From positions 918,795-982,794 of the forward strand of contig JBGAVD010000001.1 of NCBI GenBank assembly GCA_044228285.1: a stretch of DNA of 64,000 bases. The letters run 5' to 3'. The notes under the pieces are model-generated. The model was not told where the DNA came from, searched no databases, and saw nothing but the letters and a program-made list of their open reading frames with translations. This document shows, piece by piece, positions 9,501-16,791 of the stretch (positions are counted from its first letter, which is position 1; each line of letters begins with the position of its first letter). Origin of the DNA: JBBATK01 sp044228285 (lineage in GTDB: Bacteria; Bacteroidota; Ignavibacteria; Kapaibacteriales; NICIL-2). A program made the translations under genes and the position numbers.

Positions 9501-10812
9501 GGTGCGAGTCGTGCCTGCGGGCAGTTCTGTATGTGCTGATACAGGGCTTCGAACGATCTTCGTTCAATCCTCTCTCGTTGGAGGCATTAGTGCACCTGGT
9601 GGATTGGAATTATGTGAGGGTGCATCACTCACTTTGAAAGCACCAGCTGGATATGCGCACTACTTCTGGAATAACACTCCTGGTCTCGACAGTTATCAAG
9701 CCACCTTTGCAGGTGTGTATCATCTCCGATTTGATAACGGTAAAGGTTGTGAGGGAATTGACAGTGTTCGCATCGTTCCCGCGATGAGCTATAGTGTTGG
9801 GAAAACAGTACTGGACTTTGATACAATAATGATAGGGCAACGCAGTCAGTTGCGATTTGTAGTAAGGAACTCTAGTTCCAGTCCACTTCGCTTTGGAGTG
9901 AATGCTTTAGCTGGTGCAAGCTTTGAGGTTGATTCTGTGAGCCCTTTGATGAATGGAGCCATTCCATCGGGGGACAGTGCATGGGTTTATGTGCATTATC
10001 TACCAGCAAATGCGTTGCGAGTCACTGATAGTTTAGTCATTCGCCTTATACAGCCCTGTGCAGACAGCTTTTTCGTTGCTCTGCAAGGAGTCGGCCGAGA
10101 TTTGCCATCACCTCCGGTGGTGCGTTTTCGCTTACAGGATACAGAACTCGATCCCTTGGGTAGTCCGGTGAGTATTCCCGTTCAAGTATGGTTAGAACCT
10201 ACCACCTTTTCAGTACCACGCATTGACAGCGTATTCTTTTTGTTGGATTATGCACCACAAATGATGCGCATACGTTCAACCACGAACGGCTTGATTACGA
10301 ACAGTTACAAGCCGGCTACGCAGCGAATGGAAGCATTCCTTCGAGTTGCCGTAGATAGCTTAAGCTCGGATCCCAAACAGATTTGTGTTCTTGAAGCAAC
10401 GGTCCTTCTTGGTGATCGAATGCTGGACAGCATGATCATTACCAGTTGTGCCGTTTTCCCTCAGATGCCAAGTGTCTTAGAGGTGGAGAAGGCAGAGCTC
10501 AAATACACGAACATTTGTGCATCGGGAGGACTTCGCCTATTAGGAGAAGGCTCGAGTATGAAGCTCGCATTGAGTCCGAATCCAGTTTTCGAGCACGTAC
10601 ATGTAGAGTGCAGTAGTGCAGAGAAAGGCTTGTACAGACTCTTCATCCACGATATTCATGGCAGCTTACGCTGGACTCGAGAGTGGAATTCGCTGCTAGG
10701 GGCAGTGCAGGAGTTCGATTTTGGTGCTTCGGACTTTGAAAGTGGCAGCTATGTGTTTACGTTTCAAGGACCTACGGAGATTGCTCGCTTGCCAGTTCTT
10801 ATCATACGTTAA
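6508..10812 (+). CDS. T9SS-sorted protein with DUF7948-type N-terminus, SBBP propeller repeats and Ig/PKD-like modules
   Basis: This 1434-residue protein begins with a signal peptide (residues 1-24, ending LVFGQ). Residues about 35-250 match the domain that opens with IENRGQV and includes VRYYAHLNGIDVYF, as seen at the front of SBBP proteins (DUF7948). Residues about 255-705 hold SBBP beta-propeller repeats of the form WSTxLGGxxxDExxxVxxDxxGxIxxxGxxxSxxFP. These are followed by Ig-like YxWS modules, a PKD-like module (YQWLVDGGTILGSQDSN), a hydin/ASPM-like sandwich (residues about 1095-1190) and a cohesin-like domain. The C-terminal 80 residues (LALSPNPVFEHVHVE ... LPVLIIR) are a T9SS type A sorting domain. 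A good GGAGG ribosome-binding site lies 7 bases before the ATG. The ligand is unknown. The second half is clearly related to its two large neighbours. Confidence 0.9.
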   Translation: MRVRWRILILCSCFFNLSALVFGQDLSHLERGSACIIENRGQVDQRDFSLGAVRYYAHLNGIDVYFCDAGFSYVYSTRDSGQTRIGVEKKNKPGFRLHRLDLRFLNSGAITTLKADKRLAASFHFQRAHLRTSLNDLPAFEELSYLNVFPGVDLRFHLVNGALKYDYLVHPGADPSNIKLQVEQAERVEINVNGQLVFKKSNVEVKDDAPIAWQQSHSHPQESVPVRFALSSTSIIGYELYKDYDKSRELVIDPAITWSTFLGGRKTDEINDVCLDHQGRIVLCGNSESDVFPGTLSNNKGNYDYFISIFNPAGALISTLYGGSIDLEIANAVSVDASDNIFICGSSLSYDLGFANNVFQAFNSNTGYSDAFIAKFNSSLRFTTGTFIGGGSFDEAFDLAIDGSQNVVVVGYSRSDNFPTVNARYSKRGGVGDDDDAFLSKWSNGLSCLWSTYYGGTSQDRLLSVTTEPIANSNIYVGGFSVSPRLPDLNGFQQTNRGLTDALVGVFSPSGSPIVITLCGALGYDEIKSIVVRNDSLLVCGLTDSGSKFPAFSNVNAYDHSGNIADAFVALFDRNLRGKWSTLWGGGENEYFSSMCINVDGTIVCAGFTNSKDLPTKRPLQANHGNFLSDLLLCKFSPDGSNIWATAVGGVDSESPRASVCVDKDANMYLVGNSLSGDFPLVKAVYPQLSGEEDGVLLKICPTTPVVNSSSPDTLICDGTVVRLTADPGLTNVVWSTAETTPFIDIKSAGYYSYVATSVLGCRANSDTIHIVTQSKVPATIQSRGRTKLCPGDSVLLFTREKFDGYSWRDQNDVEIGKSDSLYVKSPGSYYLRVLDLSGCRDRSVSVTITAATKPLTTYSALIDSKTLIDTVRQSLLLCEGQQVELRIGLGTKYFVYWSNGASGQVLNPSVSGSYVAFITDSSNCLWQMDTVSIVFAKRAPLAVAMLDSVCTGETVLVSTPFIASSIRYQWLVDGGTILGSQDSNVVRVQWSTSGLKTVRVVPAGSSVCADTGLRTIFVQSSLVGGISAPGGLELCEGASLTLKAPAGYAHYFWNNTPGLDSYQATFAGVYHLRFDNGKGCEGIDSVRIVPAMSYSVGKTVLDFDTIMIGQRSQLRFVVRNSSSSPLRFGVNALAGASFEVDSVSPLMNGAIPSGDSAWVYVHYLPANALRVTDSLVIRLIQPCADSFFVALQGVGRDLPSPPVVRFRLQDTELDPLGSPVSIPVQVWLEPTTFSVPRIDSVFFLLDYAPQMMRIRSTTNGLITNSYKPATQRMEAFLRVAVDSLSSDPKQICVLEATVLLGDRMLDSMIITSCAVFPQMPSVLEVEKAELKYTNICASGGLRLLGEGSSMKLALSPNPVFEHVHVECSSAEKGLYRLFIHDIHGSLRWTREWNSLLGAVQEFDFGASDFESGSYVFTFQGPTEIARLPVLIIR

Positions 10813-10965
10813 AAAGAGGCGCAACTACTCAATAAATTTCTGTTCATGCCGATACAGAGGAGACAGCGACGGAGATCGCGAAAACTGTCTTCAGGACGAA
10901 GCCCCTATTCTTCAATGAACGCCGCCCATGCCGTAGGTATGGAGCTGGTATGAAGAGTCCTGACG

Positions 10966-11529
10966 ATGAAGTTACTCTTAAAGCACTTTTTCAGCCATTT
11001 TTCTCGTCGATGCATCACCAGCGTCTTTGCGCTCCTTCCGGTGTTCGCGTCAATTGTACCCTGCCAGTCGGCTGATAGCGCAGACTATTCACAAAGTCCG
11101 CAAATCACCATCGGTGGTGATAACTTCCTCGACCTACGAAGCCCATTTTCTCCTTATTTTCGCACTTTGGTTCCCGAACATGCTTTCCATCGTTCAATGA
11201 AGATTAGTCAAAGTTCATTGAGCAGTGTGATTTATTGTTCATTTGAAGGACCTATACTGACTGGACTGTCGGTGAGAGAGGTATCAAGTTGTGTGCAGGG
11301 TGCACTCAAATTCAGCCAGCTTGATATGTACGCGCAAAGGATTGCGAAGAAGGTTTGTGATGGAGCGCTAGCGGATAGGCAAGATTTGCAAGTCCGTTGT
11401 TGTACGCACTCGGCGTATGGAATTATTGGAACAAAAACAACAGTAGTTTTTCGTACAGAATCCTTGTCGTTAAACACTAAGTTGTTCGTCCGAGAGACGA
11501 TGCCCGAGACACACACTTTTAGCATCTAA
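10966..11529 (+). CDS. Small secreted hypothetical protein
   Basis: I do not recognise this 187-residue protein. The first 35 residues look like a Sec signal peptide: several positive residues, then ITSVFALLPVFASIVPCQSA. The mature part contains seven cysteines, among them an adjacent pair (RCCTHS), and no domain I can name. It sits between two T9SS proteins on the same strand, ends 6 bases before the next ATG and is therefore probably co-transcribed with it. It has no T9SS sorting domain. There is no strong Shine-Dalgarno, only GAAGAG 9 bases upstream. Support is the length of the open frame, the signal peptide and the tight spacing. It could also be a remnant of a larger gene. Confidence 0.55.
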   Translation: MKLLLKHFFSHFSRRCITSVFALLPVFASIVPCQSADSADYSQSPQITIGGDNFLDLRSPFSPYFRTLVPEHAFHRSMKISQSSLSSVIYCSFEGPILTGLSVREVSSCVQGALKFSQLDMYAQRIAKKVCDGALADRQDLQVRCCTHSAYGIIGTKTTVVFRTESLSLNTKLFVRETMPETHTFSI

Positions 11530-11535
11530 TCGCAC

Positions 11536-14421
11536 ATGAAACTGCATACAAACGTTAAGGATAGTAGATTCATTCACCCAGGGGCACGAGCTGCTATCCT
11601 GGTAGTGTTGTTTCTTGCCTTTTCAGAGATTCTTAGTGCTCAACTTGTGATTTCTGCGGGACCAGATATTTCTGTCTGTGAAGGCTTTTCGTCAAAGATC
11701 ACCGTTACGTATAAAGGTGCGAAAACCCCAATACGCTTTTCATGGAGCCCATCAATCGGCTTGAATGATGCAACATCGCCAACACCGATTGTTAGTCCTG
11801 TCCAGCCTCAAACAACCTACATCGTTACCGCGACCGACGCCAACGGTGAAGTGGCGTCTGATACCATCCTTGTTACTCTCAATCCAAGAGTGTATGCTGA
11901 TGCAGGTACAGATATACAAGCTTGCGTAGGTGCACGCGTGTTTCTAGGAGCTTCAAGTGTTGCACGTGGTGGAACACCACCGTATACATTTGACTGGTTG
12001 TATTTACCTCCGAATGCGAGCCCACGAAGTGACGAACATCCTAGCTTTATTCCTCAACGTAGTGGTTACGGACGATATATTGTGCACGTAAAAGACTCCG
12101 TGGGTTGTGATGCATGGGACACAGTTGAGGTTAGAGTGAATCAGCCATTGACGTTGAAAATTGGAAGCGGGAACGCAAAAGAAGATTGTGCCTTCATGCA
12201 ACACAACCTAGGTGGCTTGGGAATAAGTGGTGGTGGAGTTGCTCCATATCAGTACCGTTGGACTCCTTCCAGAGGTTTGAGTTCACCAGTTATTCCAAAT
12301 CCTACAGCCTTCCCTGATACAACCACGATGTACGTCTTGACAGTGACAGATGCACTCGGCTGTACACTCAGTGATAGTGTGCTTGTGAAAGTGAAGCCAA
12401 GAATGCACGCGAGATTACAGCGGAAGTTTACGGTTTGCCCTAACACCGAGTTAACGCTAGCCCCAAGCGATTTCATAAGTGGTGGAGTTGGACCATATCG
12501 TTATAAGTGGGAGACTGCATCTGGTCAGAATATTAGTAACGATAGTATTGCAAATCCTACAACCACTCCAGACTATCAGGTATCAAGCGGTGCGATTCTC
12601 TACTCAGTTACGGTGACAGACGCCCAAGGCTGTGAGATACGTGATACCGTGATTGTAAATATGACTGATCCTCCTGGAGCAAACTTCTATGTAGCAGCAA
12701 CAGTTTGTCAAAACGATTCCGTCATCTATAGCGTGAGTGGTCTGCCACAGTTCGTTTACAGTTGGAGTGTTGACGGTGGAGTATTTCTCAGCAACCCGAA
12801 TTCTAGTACAGTCTACGTACAATGGACACGTCCAGGAGTTGGTAGTTTGTCATTAGTAGTATATGACCCATTGAGCAATTGTACATCAACGGGTAAAGCT
12901 ACTACCTATGTCAACCCATTGCCTCAGCCAAAGATTACCGTCATTGGCGTTACTACTATTTGTTTGGGTAGTGGAGTCACAACCATTTTGGATGCTGGAC
13001 CTGGCTTTATAGGCTACGGCTGGTCTTCAGGTGAGAACACGCAGCGCATAGTTGTGTCGCGTGGAGGTACGTACTATGTAAAAGTTCAAGATAGCGTTGG
13101 TTGTCGGAATCGATCAGAGCCAGTGGTTATTAAAGAAGTAGAGCAACCAAAACCAGTCATCTCGGGTCCGGCAAAAATCTGTGGAGGAGTAAAAGTTCAA
13201 CTTCACGCAACTCCAGGTTTCAAGCAGTATGCATGGAACACAGGTGAGACTGATTCCGTTATTACAATTTCAGGTCCAGGGAATTACCAAGTAAGTGTAA
13301 GCGATAGCTTAGGTTGTACGGGAATTTCCGATCCCTATACAGTTGACCCGCGGCCAGTGATGGTAACGACTGGGGGAGATCCACATTTTGATGCGGTAGA
13401 GACAGGCTTGACCTATCCTACGAAGGAAGTTTTCTATAAGAATACAACGACCGAAGATCTTGTGATTGATACTTTGTCGATTATCACGACGAATATCGAC
13501 TTAGTTGTACGCTCTGTGCGCGTAGGATCAACCAATGTTGGTATGGCGGGAATGCATGGCTACCGAGTAAAACCAGGTGAGAGTATCTTCATTGAGATAG
13601 AGTTTAATCCAACGGTCAAAGATGTTAATACCTACGAGTTACTTCTAAAGGTTGTTGAACCTTGTAGTGATGTTGTGAGTATTAAGGGGAACCTTGCATC
13701 ATACGACAAACAAATCTGGGCTACTGCTTCAATCCCAAATACCACCGCCAAACCTGGTGAGCGATTTGAGATCCCGTTGAGTATTCAGTTTGATTCACCT
13801 CAAGATTCCGTTGAAGACGCAACCTTGTACCTTAGTATGCGTGTAAACGGATATCAGATGGATATTGTAGATGATGCTGCCGGGACCATAGTGAAGATTG
13901 ATACGCTTCCTAGTAGCTGGAAGGTACTGCACATGCGATTCGACCATCTGACAATCAAATACAGTGCTCCATATTTGTTGAATACAGTACGCGGTCTTGC
14001 TTTAGCGTCGAAGAAGTTGGTTGATACTGTCTTCTTAGACGATCGATCTGTTCGTTGGGAAGCTGGAAGTGTTCCATTGAAGAAGCCGAAGGTGCGCACA
14101 CGGAATGGACTCTTTACGCTCGACACCTATTGTTATCCTCATGACCTGGTTTGGTTCTCAGGAGGAACCCCAATGATGAGTGTCCAACCGAATCCAGTAA
14201 GCGATGAGCTCAGAGTGATCGTCGATTCACAGAAAGAAGAAGACTTACGACTTGAGCTTTTTGCGCCAGACGGCCGCCTCTTGAAGAGTTCTGATTACAG
14301 GAGTGTTGTAGGAGCTTCGACTTTTGAGCTCGACGTGAATGATATCTCTTCCGGAGTCTATCCCCTTATCCTACGAAATGCTTCAGGTAGTAGGGCATTG
14401 CAAGTGGTCATCTGTAAATAA
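11536..14421 (+). CDS. T9SS-sorted surface protein with repeated PKD/Ig-like modules
   Basis: This 961-residue protein has a signal peptide in residues 1-36 (core AAILVVLFLAFSEILSAQ). Residues about 40-395 hold four PKD/SprB-like modules of the form GGxxPYxYxWxPxxGLxxxxxxNPxxxPxxTTxYxVTVTDAxGC. Then follow a PKD-like module (YSWSVDGGVFLSNPNSS) and two Ig-like modules (YGWSSGENTQRIVV and YAWNTGETDSVITI). Residues about 620-715 are a hydin/ASPM-like sandwich and residues about 730-830 a cohesin-like segment (AKPGERFEIPLSIQF). The end (MMSVQPNPVSDELRVIV ... LQVVICK) is a T9SS type A sorting domain. The order of the later modules is the same as in the 6508 gene. Function in adhesion or gliding is inferred only from the module types. 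Confidence 0.9.
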   Translation: MKLHTNVKDSRFIHPGARAAILVVLFLAFSEILSAQLVISAGPDISVCEGFSSKITVTYKGAKTPIRFSWSPSIGLNDATSPTPIVSPVQPQTTYIVTATDANGEVASDTILVTLNPRVYADAGTDIQACVGARVFLGASSVARGGTPPYTFDWLYLPPNASPRSDEHPSFIPQRSGYGRYIVHVKDSVGCDAWDTVEVRVNQPLTLKIGSGNAKEDCAFMQHNLGGLGISGGGVAPYQYRWTPSRGLSSPVIPNPTAFPDTTTMYVLTVTDALGCTLSDSVLVKVKPRMHARLQRKFTVCPNTELTLAPSDFISGGVGPYRYKWETASGQNISNDSIANPTTTPDYQVSSGAILYSVTVTDAQGCEIRDTVIVNMTDPPGANFYVAATVCQNDSVIYSVSGLPQFVYSWSVDGGVFLSNPNSSTVYVQWTRPGVGSLSLVVYDPLSNCTSTGKATTYVNPLPQPKITVIGVTTICLGSGVTTILDAGPGFIGYGWSSGENTQRIVVSRGGTYYVKVQDSVGCRNRSEPVVIKEVEQPKPVISGPAKICGGVKVQLHATPGFKQYAWNTGETDSVITISGPGNYQVSVSDSLGCTGISDPYTVDPRPVMVTTGGDPHFDAVETGLTYPTKEVFYKNTTTEDLVIDTLSIITTNIDLVVRSVRVGSTNVGMAGMHGYRVKPGESIFIEIEFNPTVKDVNTYELLLKVVEPCSDVVSIKGNLASYDKQIWATASIPNTTAKPGERFEIPLSIQFDSPQDSVEDATLYLSMRVNGYQMDIVDDAAGTIVKIDTLPSSWKVLHMRFDHLTIKYSAPYLLNTVRGLALASKKLVDTVFLDDRSVRWEAGSVPLKKPKVRTRNGLFTLDTYCYPHDLVWFSGGTPMMSVQPNPVSDELRVIVDSQKEEDLRLELFAPDGRLLKSSDYRSVVGASTFELDVNDISSGVYPLILRNASGSRALQVVICK

Positions 14422-14499
14422 CTTGTTTGCAGATTTGGTTGCCGCTTGTTGAACATTCGCACAAGGGATCAGGCAACCTCTCGTTTCTCCATAATCGGC

Positions 14500-14507
14500 T
14501 ATATTTG
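14500..14507 (+). promoter_or_regulatory. Candidate -7 promoter box (TATATTTG)
   Basis: TATATTTG matches the Bacteroidota -7 consensus TAnnTTTG exactly. Transcription would start near 14512, giving a leader of about 55 bases before the OmpA-family ATG at 14568. I see no clear -33 TTTG at the expected distance. Confidence 0.4.
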
Positions 14508-14567
14508 TACAGCATAGGTTCGTCGCCTGTGCTGTAGTTCGTTACGGAAAACCCGGTTGGAGAATTC

Positions 14568-16724
14568 ATGCGCCTAGTCCTCAGTCTAGTATTTTTTCTA
14601 TGTCTCGGTGTGACACTGCACGCTCAAGAAGTGCAGCCAAAGTCTGCTAAGGTTCCCTGGATGTGGGTAGGAGGATACGCCGAGTACAATCACAACCTCT
14701 TTGACCCAAATTTCTCAGCCTTTCCAAACGCTTTTCGTTGCGATACTGCTTTTCCTTTTCGCAATGGTACTGGATCTGGCTTAGCGCTAGGTCTTTTGGC
14801 TGAATACCCCATTTTGCCTTTTTTAAGAGTTGAAGCTAGGGTAGGATACAGTTCACTAGGCGGCAGACTGAGCCGAATTGTTACTATTGGTAACAAGGAA
14901 ATAAGCGGTAGCACTTCGCCAACTTTCGACAAAGCAGAATCTGAACACGAGCTTGTGGCAAGTTTGCATGCAGTTAGCTTCGAACCTCTTTTGAATATGA
15001 TGATCTTCGGTAAGGTGCGAGCCACAGTCGGATTACGCGCTGCGATGATGTTCTCCTCAAGCTATACTCAAAAGGAAACGCTGATTTCACCATCGTATGC
15101 GTACTTCGTTGCGGATTCTACAAGAGTACGAAATCAGCTATCTGGTCCGATCCCAAACATGAATGCCTTGCAGATGGCCACTGTGTTTGGCTTAGGTGTT
15201 GATTTGCCTGTAGGTAAACGATCAACAATCACCCCAGAAGTACGCTACAACCTATCGATGTCTGAGCTCTCTGATGTGAATTGGTCCGTATCGACACTTC
15301 AGTTTGGACTTTCGTATCGCTACACTCTGTACAAAGCGCCACCGCCGATGATGATTGAGGATACAGTGTTTGAGCGTGATACGCTGAGGAAGATAGACAT
15401 TCACTTTGTTGAGAATCGCATCTATCTCAAGGATAGCAGTAGCTCAAGTAGTCAAAAAAGTACCTTTGCTGATGATCAGGAATTCGTGCATCGTACGACC
15501 ACGATTACTGAGCATTATGTGAACGAGCAGCCAAAACTTGCTGAGCTTGATCTTAAAGTTCAGACGATGGCTGTAGCCGCAGACAATAGCCGTTCGCCAT
15601 TGACCTCATTTGTCATTGAAGAAACAGAACTCGAAGAGAACTACCCACTTCTTCCTCAGGTATACTTCCCTGAAGGCTCTGCCGATCTGAGTCAAACGAA
15701 AATGAAGCAGCTGCAAAGTTCTGAGACGAATGCCTTTTCAGAGGTTCGCCTTCCTCATAACACAATGGATGTGTATTATCATCTTCTCAACATCGTGGGT
15801 TCGCGGATGCAAATGTTCAGCTCTGCCAAGCTTACGGTAGTTGGTTGTAACAACGGACAAAATGCCGAGAAGAATAGTCGCGAGTTATCGCAACATCGCG
15901 CCGAAGCCGTTCGAGACTATCTAGTCAACGTTTGGCATGTTGATCCAGCGCGAGTCAGCATTCGTGCGCAGAACTTACCAAGCTCACCAGCTAACAGTTC
16001 CTCTATTGAAGGTCAAGAAGAGAACCGTCGTGTTGACTTGCTCTCAAGCGATTTTGAGCTCCTTCGGCCAGTTTCGATCAAAGATGTTACTGTAAAGTCT
16101 GATCGTACGCCTATCGAGGTGGTTCCTGTTGTTACAAGCGAAGCAGGTATCAAGAACTGGAAAGCAAGCATAACACAAGACGCAAAAGTGTTACGGACAG
16201 CCAAAGGGGAGTCAACACCTGAGAAGATTCTCTGGAAAGTAGCTGATGATCCATATCCGAAAAGTGATCAGCCTGTATCTATAAAGTATAGCGTGACGGA
16301 TAACAGCGGTCAAACGATGGATGCTGAAACGAAGTTGCAAGTTCAGCAACTATCGATTCGTCAGAAACGTTTTGAGCAAAAAGATGACAAGCGCATAGAC
16401 CGATTCTCTTTGATTGTTTTTGACTTCAACAAGGCGGAGCTCAATGCAGATAATAGGAGCATTGTCCAGGATGTCAAGGCTCGAATTCATGAGAACTCAA
16501 CCGTTACTATTGCCGGATATGCTGATAAGTCTGGAGAATCAGAATACAACCGCGAGCTTGCTCGACGTCGTTGTTTAGAGGTACAAAAGAGCGTGGGTCT
16601 AACGGAAAAGAACTCTACAATCTTACCAATTGGTAGTGACACATTGCTTTTCGACAACTCGACCCCTGAAGGCCGTGCGTATTGTCGCACGGTGCAAATT
16701 CTCATCGAAACCCCAGTAAACTAG
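14568..16724 (+). CDS. Outer-membrane beta-barrel protein with two OmpA-like domains
   Basis: This 718-residue protein has a signal peptide (residues 1-20, ending LHAQ) and an N-terminal region (about 28-265) with alternating aromatic and polar residues typical of an 8-stranded beta-barrel (VGGYAEYNHNLFDPNF, FGLSYRYTLYKAP). A first OmpA-like domain at about 360-490 has VYFPEGSADLSQ, LSQHRAEAVRDYL and ENRRVDL. An Ig-like linker (about 495-600) precedes a second OmpA-like domain at about 605-715 with IVFDFNKAELNADN, YADKSGESEYNRELARRRC and CRTVQILIE. Only the second keeps the Asp that normally contacts peptidoglycan; the first has GCNNGQNAEKN there. The likely role is to tie the outer membrane or T9SS surface structures to the cell wall. 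GGAG lies 9 bases before the ATG. Confidence 0.9.
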   Translation: MRLVLSLVFFLCLGVTLHAQEVQPKSAKVPWMWVGGYAEYNHNLFDPNFSAFPNAFRCDTAFPFRNGTGSGLALGLLAEYPILPFLRVEARVGYSSLGGRLSRIVTIGNKEISGSTSPTFDKAESEHELVASLHAVSFEPLLNMMIFGKVRATVGLRAAMMFSSSYTQKETLISPSYAYFVADSTRVRNQLSGPIPNMNALQMATVFGLGVDLPVGKRSTITPEVRYNLSMSELSDVNWSVSTLQFGLSYRYTLYKAPPPMMIEDTVFERDTLRKIDIHFVENRIYLKDSSSSSSQKSTFADDQEFVHRTTTITEHYVNEQPKLAELDLKVQTMAVAADNSRSPLTSFVIEETELEENYPLLPQVYFPEGSADLSQTKMKQLQSSETNAFSEVRLPHNTMDVYYHLLNIVGSRMQMFSSAKLTVVGCNNGQNAEKNSRELSQHRAEAVRDYLVNVWHVDPARVSIRAQNLPSSPANSSSIEGQEENRRVDLLSSDFELLRPVSIKDVTVKSDRTPIEVVPVVTSEAGIKNWKASITQDAKVLRTAKGESTPEKILWKVADDPYPKSDQPVSIKYSVTDNSGQTMDAETKLQVQQLSIRQKRFEQKDDKRIDRFSLIVFDFNKAELNADNRSIVQDVKARIHENSTVTIAGYADKSGESEYNRELARRRCLEVQKSVGLTEKNSTILPIGSDTLLFDNSTPEGRAYCRTVQILIETPVN

Positions 16725-16791
16725 CAGCAGCCCAATTGCTGTAGGAGATGACTTCTCCCGGTATAGAACTTCATGACAAGTACTACGACGC

